Source: Chitinophagaceae bacterium (GTDB lineage Bacteria; Bacteroidota; Bacteroidia; Chitinophagales; Chitinophagaceae). Taken from it: DNA of 64,000 nucleotides. Below, one piece after another: positions 19,378 through 29,379 of the stretch. A program made the position numbers and the translations under genes. The notes below the pieces were generated by a model. That model worked only from the letters and a program-made list of their open reading frames with translations. It searched no databases and was not told the origin of the DNA. The DNA lies in the NCBI GenBank assembly GCA_016713965.1, contig JADJOC010000003.1:310001-374000 (forward strand). The letters are read 5' to 3'. Positions within the stretch are counted from its first letter, which is position 1. Each line of letters opens with the position of its first letter.

Positions 19378-20367
19378 CTAGTAGCCCAATGGCTTTAAAA
19401 ACTCATTTTTGTTAGAAAAATATACATACCACTTAATAAAGTTGATTCTGTTTTTGGAGTAAGACCCTGTGTAAATCTAAATGATTTTTTAAATGGCTAA
19501 AGTAACCTTCTATGCCATTTGTTGTATAAAGGTATTTTTGGAGTTAGATAAGTAATGAAACATATTAGGTAAAGCTCTTTTTATGGTAAAATAGGATCGC
19601 CTTAATAATTTGTAGGAGTGTACCAATATCTTTTAAATTTTCCTTAAATGTTTTCTCATTAATATATACCTTATGTATTACATACCAGTTATCAAGTTGT
19701 TTAATCCAAAACAACTTATCATTGTGTGTTTTATTCTCACAGCATTAAAATTAAACCTCGAAGTTGCTGGCCTGATTCATGCTTGGGATAGCGTGTAAGC
19801 CACAACAGGCACATACGCTGGATATGGACAAGGCAACGCTGCACTTTAACATCAGATATAGATTTTTTGATTGCTTTTAATATGCTTTTATGGCCATCGG
19901 TGGTAATACTTTCTAATTGTAATCCTAAGCGAATAAGGTTATCTAAATCCTCTTTAATTTCATAATGTTCTCCATCAGAAAATGTGATAAGCTGTGTATA
20001 TCCATTTAAATCATCCTGGTAAGCCAATAAACAAAACTTTTTAAAATAAGTAGCATCTATTCTAAGATTTACCTGGCCTCTTTTAATAATTTTTATCTGA
20101 GGCGCTTGCTCAAGTAGCGTATAAAATGTTCGTTGAAGTGTATCTATTGAATAACCACTGTCCCCTGATAATGTCTTATAAGTTTGTCGTTCCAATACCC
20201 ATTTTTTAAACCAGGTAAACCGATTTTTATACGCTGTTCTTTCCTGTTAGAGGTAAATAAAATCCCACAATTTTTGCACTTAAATCTTTATTTACCATGG
20301 CGTTTTCCCCAGCCAATTACCTTCAGCTGCCCACATGCCCAGCATCGCTTTTTTTTGAAATGTTCAT
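19378..20367 (-). pseudogene. Degenerate DDE transposase with N-terminal zinc ribbon
   Basis: Reconstructed from 20367 leftward: MNISKKKRCWACGQLKVIGW with a second CxxC pair (KCKNCG), then WVLERQTYKTLSGDSGYSID. The core is open at 20195-19737: LRIDATYFKKFCLLAYQDDL (first Asp) and ESITTDGHKSILKAIKK (second Asp). The end FIKWYVYFSNKNEFLKPLGY reads to a stop at 19378. The DGHKSI and VQRCLVHIQR strings resemble MULE/IS256-like transposases; I cannot fix the family. A nonsense codon (in HGK*RFKC) and several frame changes make it non-functional as written. Confidence 0.7.
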
Positions 20368-20478
20368 AAAAAATAAAAGTTTGATGAAACACGTTTCATC
20401 AAACTTCTGTCAAATCTTTTACTATAATACTTCTTAGCAGTTTTTAACAACCATTTTTCAGTATTATACCATAAAATA

Positions 20479-20505
20479 AAAATCCGCTAAAATTCAGCGG
20501 ATTTT
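20479..20505 (-). terminator. Terminator downstream of tRNA-Met
   Basis: 10-bp stem AAAATCCGCT with AGCGGATTTT and a 7-nt loop, immediately 3' of the tRNA on the minus strand and followed by a T-rich tract. Confidence 0.8.
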
Positions 20506-20508
20506 TAG

Positions 20509-20580
20509 TATCGAAGCAGACTTAAACTGCCGACCTTCGGGTTATGAATCCGATGCTCTAACCAGCTGAGCTACCTCGAC
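20509..20580 (-). tRNA. tRNA-Met (CAT anticodon)
   Basis: The minus strand reads GTCGAGGTAGCTCAGCTGGT, then TAGAGC, an anticodon arm TCGGATTCATAACCCGA with CAT, a short variable loop AGGTC, and a T-arm around TTTAAGT. D-arm GCTC/GAGC pairs well. The acceptor pairs GTCGAGG with CTTCGAT using two wobbles. However, the T-stem and acceptor 3' strand then share bases: the gene is one or two nucleotides shorter than expected (72 nt). A lost C in the CTGC(C)TTCG region would repair it. An elongator tRNA-Met is most likely, since D- and anticodon arms lack the initiator GGG/CCC pairs. Confidence 0.8.
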
Positions 20581-20842
20581 TTAAGGACTGCAAAATTAAA
20601 GAATATTTGGTACACTTTGAAATTCATTTTTTATATAATATTTTTTATTTTGGTTATCAACTTTTGTTTTCGTTTTAAGCTGCACAACACAATGTTTGTC
20701 TAGTCCGAACCAAGAGCAGCTTTGTAATTAGCTGAAGTTAGTTTGTCAAACCAAACTTGCATAAACCCCCATGTTGAACAAAACCTTCGGTAGCCGATCA
20801 TCATTTAAACTTTGTAAATTTATTACTTAAACATTACCTATC

Positions 20843-21793
20843 ATGACAAAAAAAATCACCTGAAGATTTAAGGTATAACAAATACCTCAATCAGGCATGC
20901 CGCGAAGTTACAGGATTTGCCGTTTTATTACAACGCTTTGAACGTAATATTAGCATTTTGGGCCGTAGCCCCAAAACCTTTGAAAACTATTCACGCCACC
21001 TGGCTGCTGTGACCTTACACTTTAAATGTTTGCCTACCGAGCTGGATGCAGAGCAGGTAAAAGATTATTTGTACTTGTTGCAACAACGAAGCCCTACACC
21101 CTCGCAAACCTATTTCAAACATACGGTATATGGTCTTCGGTTTATGCTAAAAACAGAAGGCTTGCCTTATTTGTTTTTGCATTTACCCACTATTAAAAAA
21201 AAAAAAAAACTTCCTGTAATACTTAGCAAAGAAGAAGTGTGGCGTATGCTTAGTACAGCAAAGTTATTAAAGCACCGCATCCTTATTGGTTTAATTTATG
21301 GTTGTGGTTTGCGCTGCCTGGAAGTGCGTAATATCCGCCTGGTAGATTTACAGTTTGAGCGCATGCAACTGCATATTGTACAAAGCAAAGGCAATAAAGA
21401 CAGATACGTTCCTTTGAGCCATCATTTAATACGTGGCATACAAAATATATTGCAAGCGAACATCCACAAGAATATTTATTCAATGGTAAGCCCAACGAAC
21501 GAGCCGGAGGCGATTTTGATTTCCGCTATAGCCAGCGTGGTGTGCAATGGGTTATACAATCCATTGCTAAACAAGCAGGGATTACCAAAGAGGTGCATCC
21601 CCATACCTTGCGTCATTGCTATGCTACGCATTTGCTTTAAGATGGTATCAACATCGTTACACTCAAAGATTTATTGGGACATCAATCCATAGAAACAACG
21701 ATGGAATATGTACATGTATGCCAATTGCAAAATTTAAAATCATTTAGTCCACTAGATACATTATTTGCCCAATGCGCCCCACAGCCCAGGTAG
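20843..21793 (+). pseudogene. Tyrosine recombinase of an IS91-type element (broken)
   Basis: After removing one A from the A8 run at ~20855, the start reads MTKKSPEDLRYNKYLNQACR. The SAM-like core-binding domain has SPKTFENYSRHLAAV. Catalytic residues: Arg in GLIYGCGLRCLEVRNIRL, His-x-x-Arg in HPHTLRHCYATHLL, His in LLGHQSIETT, and Tyr in MEYVHV. A second frame change occurs at ~21455. A TAA sits where Glu is expected (ATHLL*DGINIV, 21638-21640), a substitution rather than an indel. So this gene is probably truly inactive. It overlaps the IS91-type transposase start, as in two-gene IS91-like elements of Bacteroidota. Confidence 0.82.
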
Positions 21794-22873
21794 CCACCGC
21801 TATTGACTTATTGGGCAATGAAGTAGGCAAATGAATTTACCGGTGCATGTATTAAAGACACTCCGTGCCATACAACAATGCCGCACATCGGCATTGGGAG
21901 GCCATGTAGATGCCTGCAGCAGTTGTGGTACCCTTCACATTTCTTACAACTCTTGCCGTAACCGCCATTGCCCCCAATGCCAGGGCCATAAGCGTGTGCA
22001 ATGGATACAAAAACGTGAAGCAGAATTATTGCCTACGGTGTATTACCATGTGGTGTTCACTTTGCCGGCAGAGCTGAACCCGCTTTGCCTGGAAAGCCCC
22101 AGGCTGGTGTACGGTGCTTTGTTTGAAAGCGCCTGGCAAACCCTGCAAAAGATGGGGGCCGCTAAAATTTACAATTGGGCATGATTTGTATTTTGCATAC
22201 CTGGGGGCAAAACCTTTCATTGCATCCACACTTGCATTGCATAGTTCCAGGGGCTGGTATTGATGCTAAAGGCAATTGGCAAAAAATAGATGCAAAGGAT
22301 AAATTTTTATTCCCGGTAAAGGCGATGGGTAAAATATACCGGGCAAAATATGTTGCCAGCTTACGCAAGCAAAATTATAATGACAAAGCGTTAATAGAAA
22401 CCCTGTTTTTAAAAAACTGGGTGGTATATGCCAAGCGTCCTTTTGGTAACCCTTCCAGTGTAATTGAATACCTGGGCCGCTATACCCACAAAGTTGCCAT
22501 CAGTAACCAACGCATAAAAGCTGTAAACAAAGATGGGGTTACATTCCAATACAAAGATTATAAAGGGCAAGGCATCCAAAAAGAAATGCGGTTAAGTGTA
22601 CAAGAATTTGTCCGCCGCTTTAGCATGCATATTTTACCACATCGTTTTGTACGCATCAGGCATTATGGTTTTTTGAGTAGCACCTGGAAGCGAAAAAAAT
22701 TAAAAGGCTTACAACAAAAATTAGCTGTGCAAATACCCATTAGGGAAGTACAAACCCTTTTGCACAAATGCCCTCATTGCAAAACGGGAACACTGGTAAC
22801 AATAGCTGTATTTGGTAAACGTGGGCCACCTTCAAAATATCTTACGGAAACAAAACCTATTGCCTGTAGCTAA
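21772..22873 (+). pseudogene. IS91-family transposase (frameshifted)
   Basis: It starts at the ATG overlapping the recombinase end (MRPTAQVATAIDLLGNEVGK), and a frame change at ~21830 joins MNLPVHVLKTLRAIQQCRTS. The zinc-binding domain has ACSSCGTLHISYNSCRNRHC and PQCQG, followed by VYYHVVFTLPAELNPL. The HUH-type core has LHPHLHCIVPGAG. The conserved tyrosine region is EYLGRYTHKVAISNQRI. It ends with a second zinc motif, HKCPHCKTG. A frame break at ~22170 separates the two large pieces. IS91 elements move by rolling-circle transposition. The element ends could not be located. Confidence 0.85.
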
Positions 22874-22994
22874 ATTATGGGTAGGGGATTTTTTTTGCGT
22901 ATGAAAACAAAAGTGCTACCTTAGGTTGCTAACCTGGCAAAAAATAGAACCAAAAAAAAAATACCTATGTAAATTGAAAATGTTTTGCTCAGCT

Positions 22995-23095
22995 ACACTC
23001 AACCATAACCCCATAACATCGGCATCGGTTTCGTTCAACATCGCCTTCATTGTTCGTCCTACGGACGCAACGAAGGCTTAGTTATTGGCCGAAGT
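22995..23095. repeat. Imperfect palindrome after higA, possible degenerate cassette site
   Basis: The inner stem GCCTTCATTGTTCGTCC pairs with GGACGCAACGAAGGC. The outer CCATAACATC pairs loosely with TAGTTATTGG. It sits just 3' of higA, where a cassette-end site would be expected, but its sequence and length differ from the three better sites. Confidence 0.4.
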
Positions 23096-23100
23096 GCTTT

Positions 23101-23457
23101 TTAGTAAACTTGAATTAAAACCTCTGTAGGAATATTTAACCTGTCATGTATTTGCCTAATCATCTCAAGAGAGAGCTTTCTTTTACGATTCAGAATTTCA
23201 CTAGCTCTACTTTTTAGTCCAACAACACTTGCTAAATCGTTTTGATTATAGCCAAGTTGTTCCATTCTAAACTTAATTGCTTCCACAGGGTCAGGAAATC
23301 CAATTGGGAATTTTTCATTTTCGTAATTTTCAATTAACATTCCCAATATTTCCAATTCATCTCCTTTATCTGTTCCCTTTTTAGAATCAAAAATCACTTC
23401 AAGTCTGGCAAGTGCTTGCTCATAATCTTTTTTATTTCTAATCGGCTTGATATTCAT
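23101..23457 (-). CDS. higA: HigA-type antitoxin, XRE helix-turn-helix
   Basis: 118 residues. The N-terminal half is helical and acidic (KKDYEQALARLEVIFDSKKG, DELEILGMLIENYE). The C-terminal HTH reads IKFRMEQLGYNQNDLASVVG followed by LKSRASEILNRKRKLSLEM. The FPDPVEAIKFRMEQ string is typical of HigA partners of HigB. It neutralises HigB and represses the operon. Its start lies 1 bp after the higB stop, so translation is coupled. Toxin-first order is normal for HigBA. Confidence 0.92.
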   Translation of the reverse strand: MNIKPIRNKKDYEQALARLEVIFDSKKGTDKGDELEILGMLIENYENEKFPIGFPDPVEAIKFRMEQLGYNQNDLASVVGLKSRASEILNRKRKLSLEMIRQIHDRLNIPTEVLIQVY

Positions 23458-23458
23458 T

Positions 23459-23752
23459 CTAAATTGTTTTAGCGTTTATTTTATCATACTCGGCATGGGT
23501 ACCAATAAATCGGATCCAAATCATTTGATAGTCGTAATTAATTTTCACAATCAGTCTATAATGATTACCCTTAATATTAAAAACGACTCTATTATCAGCT
23601 AAGAAACTTGCACTTGGGTATTCAATTTTTATTTTTCCCGGAGTCGTCCATTCCGCTTTTGAGGTCTCTTGATACCAGGCTTTTAATTGTTGTTCACTAT
23701 CTGGATGTGCCTCCCAAAAATCCCTTAAAATTTTCTTTGCAATAATTCTCAA
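23459..23752 (-). CDS. higB: HigB-type mRNA interferase toxin
   Basis: 97 residues, RelE-like fold. MRIIAKKILRDFWEAHPDSE, QQLKAWYQETSKAEWTTPGK and YRLIVKINYDYQMIWIRFIG followed by THAEYDKI match the HigB family. HigB cleaves mRNA at the ribosome. The conserved C-terminal HAEYD region is intact, so the module looks functional. It is the leftmost module of the accessory array, and its upstream side abuts the palindrome at 23843-23976. Confidence 0.93.
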   Translation of the reverse strand: MRIIAKKILRDFWEAHPDSEQQLKAWYQETSKAEWTTPGKIKIEYPSASFLADNRVVFNIKGNHYRLIVKINYDYQMIWIRFIGTHAEYDKINAKTI

Positions 23753-23842
23753 ATTTTAAAGTTTTGTCAAAGTTAAGAAAAGTTCCCGAAATGGGAAAAT
23801 TTATTTCGCTCTCGGAAATTGGAATGTTTTGTGATAGCATTT

Positions 23843-23976
23843 CAGCCAACGGTTCTCGGCTTGGCGATGTGGCGGATTATTAGCACAAAAGTTCAATAGA
23901 AATCCTACTGTTGAATTTTGCACAATTGTTTCATAGAAGTACTTCAGCCGCCATATTGCCAAACCGATGTTGGCTG
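23843..23976 (-). repeat. Cassette-end-like palindrome A (134 bp)
   Basis: Outer boxes CAGCCAAC (23843-23850) and GTTGGCTG (23969-23976). Inner boxes TTGGCGATGTGGCGG and CCGCCATATTGCCAA. The central part contains GCACAAAAGTTCAATAG and its near complement. It lies 31 bp beyond the stop of the 24007 gene and upstream of higB. Confidence 0.85.
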
Positions 23977-24006
23977 TTCGTTGTTTTTTTTCGTCTCAAT
24001 CTTATT

Positions 24007-24747
24007 TCATTTTTTTGTTATCTGTACAGAATAGTCAAATCCTGTAACATCTTCTACAATGTCATAAGTCGGAAAGCCCAAAGATGCCGAGGCTTTGTCA
24101 CCATAGAAAAAATTAAAAATTATATGATAATTGTCTGTGTGCTCGTTGTCCTTGTAAAACTTATCAAAACCTATAATGTCTATTTCTTGAACTTTACCAT
24201 TTTTCTTAGTCTGACTTGCAACAAAAATTTCTTGTTCTAAATGTTCTTTTAGTGTCTTTGGTTTTGGTTTGCTCGCCCAATAAACAGTCCTAAAAATATA
24301 TTCTAATGTTCTTTCTCTAATTATATCTTTTGTAAAAATTTCACTTGACCAAAAAATCGGTATGCAGAAATTTCTGCTAAAAAGCCCATTGATTTTAAAT
24401 TTGCTATCATAGTCGCTGGTGAAACGATTTGTCCAACCACCTTTTAAGTCGTCTGATAAATTTATTGATACTTTAAAATTTCTATCTGAGTCTTTTGAAA
24501 AATTATGGTCTTTCAAATCGTTTATAGATTCTTCAATAATTTGTTCTGCACTTAAATTTTTTAATTCTTTCAGTCTATCAAGTAAATGCTCTTTTGCCAT
24601 TGGGTTGAAACCACTAATTGGAATTGCTAAGTCTCCTTTTGTGCCCCCTTGTAAAGTTTTTAAATACTCTTGAAATCTCTCAAAAGTTCTCGGTTTTTCA
24701 TAAAGATCAATCATTATGTCAATTGTCGGCAAAAGTTCAAATGTCAT
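24007..24747 (-). CDS. Unrecognised 246-residue protein in the cassette array
   Basis: I do not recognise this protein. It has no signal peptide or membrane helix. It appears alpha/beta, with notable strings TIDIMIDLYEKPRTFERFQE, GDLAIPISGFNPMAKEH, GGWTNRFTSDYDSKFKINGL and DIIGFDKFYKDNEHTDNYHI. The open frame is intact, in contrast with many neighbours. It sits alone between two cassette-end-like palindromes (A and B), as single-gene cassettes do. Its promoter is not evident. A role in defence or stress is only suggested by the company it keeps. Confidence 0.75.
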   Translation of the reverse strand: MTFELLPTIDIMIDLYEKPRTFERFQEYLKTLQGGTKGDLAIPISGFNPMAKEHLLDRLKELKNLSAEQIIEESINDLKDHNFSKDSDRNFKVSINLSDDLKGGWTNRFTSDYDSKFKINGLFSRNFCIPIFWSSEIFTKDIIRERTLEYIFRTVYWASKPKPKTLKEHLEQEIFVASQTKKNGKVQEIDIIGFDKFYKDNEHTDNYHIIFNFFYGDKASASLGFPTYDIVEDVTGFDYSVQITKK

Positions 24748-24794
24748 AGTTCTTTTTAGTTTGTCAAAATTTATGAAGTGTCACTTTACAATGA

Positions 24795-24930
24795 CAGCCA
24801 ACGGTTTCGGGCTTGGCGAAGGTGGCGATTTTCACCACAAATGTTGATGCGGAGAACCAAACTTTGTTTAACCACAAATGTGTCTGCGGAGTACTGAACC
24901 GCCACTTTTGCCAAACCCGTGTTACAAGCT
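24795..24930 (-). repeat. Cassette-end-like palindrome B (hybrid outer boxes)
   Basis: The left end CAGCCAAC (24795-24802) belongs to the type of palindrome A. The right end GTTACAAGC (24921-24929) belongs to the type of palindrome C. The two outer boxes therefore do not pair with each other. The inner boxes do: TTGGCGAAGGTGGCG and CGCCACTTTTGCCAA. Confidence 0.85.
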
Positions 24931-25028
24931 GGCCTTCTGTCCACCGAGTAGTTGAAACGCTTTACTGTCAACGGTTTTGGTGTCTGCATAGCAACTGATT
25001 TTTGTCTGTCGTTGGGTTGTGCGGTTGC

Positions 25029-25077
25029 GTATTTTTTATTTTCAGAAGGGAAGGGAAATTTTTTTAATTCAATTTTT
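25029..25077. repeat. Inverted mate of 33996-34040, left flank of hsd operon
   Basis: GTATTTTTTATTTTC and ATTTTTTTAATTCAATTTTT occur here and, inverted, at 33996-34040. The two copies flank the whole restriction-modification operon. Apart from palindrome B and this repeat, the 24748-25168 gap shows nothing I can support. Confidence 0.7.
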
Positions 25078-25168
25078 TCAGGGTGGGGCAGACACACTCT
25101 TTGCAAAGTTTTGGCTTGTGTGTCGGCTTGTGCGACTTGGCAATGTGTGTGACTGCTGCGGTGGCTCA

Positions 25169-28100
25169 TTAGTTCTGATTTTTCTTAAAGTTCTCTGCTT
25201 GTTCAAAAATCTCAACATACACTTCGTCTCTCTCAACGGGTGGATAACCAAACTCGTCCAATAAGAGAATAAGTCCAACTTTTAAAGCTGATTTAATGTC
25301 GTCACGTTTGTTCCAGTCAGGGAATTTGGCTTGTCCGTCAACTAAGTCTTTCACTGCTTTTGCCAAGTCAATCATTTTGTCGTCTGGATATTTGAAGTCG
25401 TATTTTATGCAAAGTTCTTTCAGAATGTCGTAAAATGCTTTTTCTTCAAAGTCAATTCCTAATGCGTCACCTGCCGAAAATTCTTTGTGAACTTCCCAAA
25501 TTAAATCTGTCAAGGCACTTGCCATTTCTTCATAAACTTCACTTCTCAAAATGTCGTTTGCATCACGGTCATTGTAGCGTTCAACCAAGGCTTGCATTTT
25601 TTTGGTAAAGTCAATTCCTTTTACACGATTTACTTTTTTGATTTCTGCAATCACTTTAGCCAATAACTGTTGAAGCAATTTGATTTTCGTATTCGGCAAT
25701 TTGATTTTATCAATCTTCGCCAAATAATCTTCATCAAAAATGTCTTGTTCGGTTTCTGCTTCGTCTCCGAGTTTGAAAATTTCTTCTACTCCTTCACTTT
25801 GCAAAGCTTCTTTTATCATTTCCCGAACTTTGGCGTTCATCTGTGCTGTGTCGGGTGCATTGCCTTTGGTGAGTTTGAAAACAATGGAACGAACAGCCAA
25901 ATAGAAATGTGTGTAATCTCTTTCTAATTGCGTTAATTGTTCGCTTCCTGCACAAATATCATAAGCGGCTTTCAGTCGCTTTACCAAGCCCATAAATCGG
26001 GTTTCAAATTCTTTGGATTGTTGCACATATTCGGCTGCTAAATTCAACGTGTTTAATTGCTGAATGGTTGTGCCTTTAAAATATTTTGAATTGTCAAACG
26101 TGTGAAACAGTTTAGCCAAAAGGTCTAAATGATTTCTTACGATGATGATGGATTCTGCAATGTCTTCAAAATTGTCTTTGTCGCCTTCGCTGTATTGCTT
26201 CAACGCCAAATTCATTTGCGTTTTGATGCCGATATAATCCACAACCAAACCTTTATTCTTTCCTTCAAACTTTCGATTTACTCTTGATATGGTTTGAATT
26301 AAATTGTGTCGCTGAATTGGTTTGTCAATGTAAATGCTATCTAAGAAAGGAACATCAAAACCTGTGAGCCACATATCAACCACAATTGCAATTTTGAAAT
26401 TTGATTTTTCATTTTTGAATTGGCGGTCTAATTCTTTGCGCTGGTCTTTTGTTCCCAACAAATCATATATTTCCTTCGGATCATCTTGTCCTCTGGTGGC
26501 AATGAGTTTTATTCTTTCAATTGGTTTAAGTTCTCGTTTGTCTTTGTCGGTAAGTTCTGCTCCTTCTTCGGCTGCTCGTATTTCGTTCCATTCAGGTTTT
26601 ATTTCAATGATGTTTTTATACAACTCATAAGCAATTTCACGAGTACTGCACACAAACATTGCTTTTCCTTTTACAGTTGAACCTTCTGAAACTCTTTTTT
26701 CATAATGGTTTACAAAATCTTCTGCAACTGCTTTTAAACGGTCAGGGTCGCCAATAATGGCATACATCTGAGCCATTTCTTTTTTGCTTTGTTCAATCTG
26801 ATTTTCGTTGCTTCCAATCTCGGCACACTTAGCATAATAATCTTCAATCTCTTTGAGTTTTGAATTATTCAACAACACTTTAGCTGCTCTGCCTTCATAC
26901 ACAATTCTTACGGTGATTTCATCTTTAACCGATTCAGTCATTGTATAAGCATCAACCACTTTTCCAAACACATCAAGCGTTGCATCTATTGGTGTTCCTG
27001 TAAAACCAACAAAAGTGGCATTTGGTAATGAATCGTGTAAGTATTTGGCGAAGCCATAAGTTTTGGTAACGCCTTTTCGGTCACTTTTACTTTTTGGTCA
27101 AGGTTTACTTGACTGCGGTGTGCTTCGTCTGAAATACAGATTACATTGGTTCTATTGGTAAGTAGTTCCGTGTCCTCTGTAAACTTGTGAATGGTGGTTA
27201 AGAAAACGCCTCCGCTTTGTCTGCCTTGAATTAATTCTCTCAAGTTGGCTCTGCTCTCCACACTCACCACAGTATTGTCGCCAATAAAGTTTTTGGCATT
27301 GGTAAATTGCCCCGAAAGTTGGTCGTCTAAATCGGTGCGGTCTGTTATTAAAACAATGGTTGGACTTTCAAAATATTCGCTTCTCATCAACAACCTTGTC
27401 AAGATAAAGCATGGTGAAACTCTTTCCGCAACCAGTAGCACCAAAGTAAGTTCCGCCTTTTCCGTTTCCTTCTGGCTTTTGGGCTAATTTGATATTGTCA
27501 TACAAGGCTCTTGCCGCATAGTATTGCGGATAGCGACAAACAATTTTTTCGTTTTTCTTTGAGCTATCAGGAATGTAAATGAAGTTGCGAATAATATCAC
27601 GCAAACGGTTTTTGTGAAACATTCCCTGAATGAGTGTGAACATACTGTCAATGCCATCTACATCCTTTGCCAAACCTGCCACTCTTCGCCAGCCATAGAA
27701 AAACTCATAAGGAGCAAAGAACGAACCTGATTTGTTGTTTACACCATCACTGATTACACAAAAAGCATTGTATTTAAACAGTTCGGGGATATCTCTGCGA
27801 TAACGAACAGTTAATTGCTTGAAAGCATCATAAATAGTGGCTTCTTCACGAATAGCACTTTTAAATTCAAATACCACCAAAGGCAAACCATTGATATAAA
27901 CAATGCCGTCAGGAATTCGTTTTTCTGAACCAATAATTTCTAATTGGTTTACAAATTTGTAAATGTTAGTGTCGGCTGGATAAACTTCTTCGGGTTCGGC
28001 TGCAATAGAAATTAGTTGGTCTGCTTCTGGTTGGCGGTGTTTATTTAATCCTGCATAATTAATCAGTTGAATGTAAATGTCTTTTTGGCTGCGGTCTTCT

Positions 28101-28381
28101 CGTTTGAGAATGAAACCGTCAGAAAGCATTTTTAAAAATGTTTTGTTGCTTTCGTAAAGGTCAGAAGCGGAAAGGGATTTGAGTTGAAGAATAATAGATT
28201 TGGTTTCGTTTACCGTAATGCCTTGACCAGCGTATTGCGTTAAAAGAAAGGTTTGTAAATCTTCTTCAATTAATACTTCGTCAGGCTTACGAGTTATCGT
28301 AATGCCCAAATGGTGGGGAAATCCTTCTTGCCCCAACAATTCGGTAAATGCCTTTTCTAATTTTTCTTCTGTGAATTTCAT
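25169..28381 (-). CDS. hsdR: Type I restriction enzyme R subunit HsdR (two frameshifts)
   Basis: About 1070 residues after repair. The N-terminal nuclease domain has PDGIVYINGLPLVVFEFKSA (PD-(D/E)xK). The helicase domain has the Walker A GATGCGKSFTM, DDQLSGQF, the DEAH box CISDEAHRSQ, and FVGFTGTPIDATL, then the C-terminal helical region. Breaks: one extra T at ~27402 (LYLTRLLMRSEYF when repaired) and one missing A at ~27073 (TEKGVTKTYGFAKYLHDSLP when repaired). The start overlaps the AbiEii stop by 4 bp (ATGA). HsdR translocates DNA and cuts it at a distance when the target is unmethylated. Confidence 0.93.
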
Positions 28382-29379
28382 TCCTTGGCTTCAATTTTTA
28401 TTGTCCAAGAAATTGCTTTTAATCTTTCTTGAATCATTTTTAATGTTTTCAAAATGGCTTCTTCTTTTGGTAATTCTCCATATACCAAATTTTTGAAGTC
28501 ACCGTTGTAAATCGTTTTCAACTCATTCCATACATTTTCTAAGTCTCTAAAAATAAGTGCTTCACTAGGATGATAATTTAGCCATTTATTATTGTTTCTA
28601 AAACTTGCAACATCATCATTGGCTACTTTTAAAAGCATTTCATCAAATGCCGTTGATTGAAAGAATTTAAAGAACTCATCTTGTTTAAGTAGCTGATGTA
28701 AATCGTAGGTGTGCCGTATCTTTTTCTTTAAATCATCCATTGGATTTTCGCTATAAGAAAAACGAACCAAACTCATTATTTTCTCGCAAATGGTTCTTAT
28801 TGGTTCTAATGCCAACAAGTCAAAAGGAAGTAGTCCGTTTTCTTTAGCAATATCAGACTGCTTATTATCCAGCATCATTTGACCAACAAATGAAACGATG
28901 CTTTTGGTGGTGTAAGGTTCGTAATATCCCAACCAAGTTGATTCCAAAATGATAACATCTCTTACTTGTCCGTAATCGCCTTTAAATTCTTTGTTGAAGG
29001 AATGTGCCGTTTTTCGATTCATCCCCATTTTATGGGTAACGCCATCGATAGGTACTTCGGGCAATACGGCTTCTACAACTGTGCTTATTGCTTTTAATTT
29101 TGATTTTAACTTGCTGTCTGTTTCTCCTTCTCGTCTCAATACTACCAAATCAATATCTTCCGAAAAGCGTTCTATCATATTGTAACATTTGGATAGTGCC
29201 GTTCCGCCTTTAAATACAGTGTCTTTGCCAATTTTATTATTGAAAATGGTAAACAAAGCATATGTCACCCAATAGTCTTTTTCTACATAAACGGCAGGGA
29301 TTTTCATTTGGTCAGCTGTAAACTGTATCGCTTGTCTGAATAAGGTTTTGTTTTCGTGCAGCTTCATATTATGTTCCAT
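28378..29379 (-). CDS. AbiEii/AbiGii-family nucleotidyltransferase toxin
   Basis: 333 residues. The nucleotidyltransferase signature is TVFKGGTALSKCYNMIERFS followed by EDIDLVV, with GG-S and DxD in the expected places. A further conserved section is ALEPIRTICEKIMSLVRFSY. AbiEii is the toxin of type IV toxin-antitoxin systems that abort phage infection; homologues transfer nucleotides to tRNA or other targets. It overlaps the upstream antitoxin-like gene by 16 bp and hsdR by 4 bp. So the pair is embedded in the type I operon rather than standing beside it. Confidence 0.88.
   Translation of the reverse strand: MEHNMKLHENKTLFRQAIQFTADQMKIPAVYVEKDYWVTYALFTIFNNKIGKDTVFKGGTALSKCYNMIERFSEDIDLVVLRREGETDSKLKSKLKAISTVVEAVLPEVPIDGVTHKMGMNRKTAHSFNKEFKGDYGQVRDVIILESTWLGYYEPYTTKSIVSFVGQMMLDNKQSDIAKENGLLPFDLLALEPIRTICEKIMSLVRFSYSENPMDDLKKKIRHTYDLHQLLKQDEFFKFFQSTAFDEMLLKVANDDVASFRNNNKWLNYHPSEALIFRDLENVWNELKTIYNGDFKNLVYGELPKEEAILKTLKMIQERLKAISWTIKIEAKE

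Larger units (their letters stand above)
19221..20463 (-). mobile_element. 1.24-kb insertion sequence with 16-bp terminal inverted repeats
   Basis: The ends are TACTGAAAAATGGTTG (19221-19236) and its exact complement (20448-20463). It contains one degenerate transposase on the minus strand. A perfect 14-bp-stem palindrome (20377-20406, AAGTTTGATGAAAC with its complement) lies just upstream of the transposase start. It could block read-through transcription from outside. No direct target repeat is visible at the edges. Confidence 0.8.

Noticed and set aside
22995..23095. Fourth member of the cassette-end palindromes
   Set aside because: It is in the right place after higA but shares neither the outer boxes nor the TTGGC-type inner boxes; listed only as a weak repeat.
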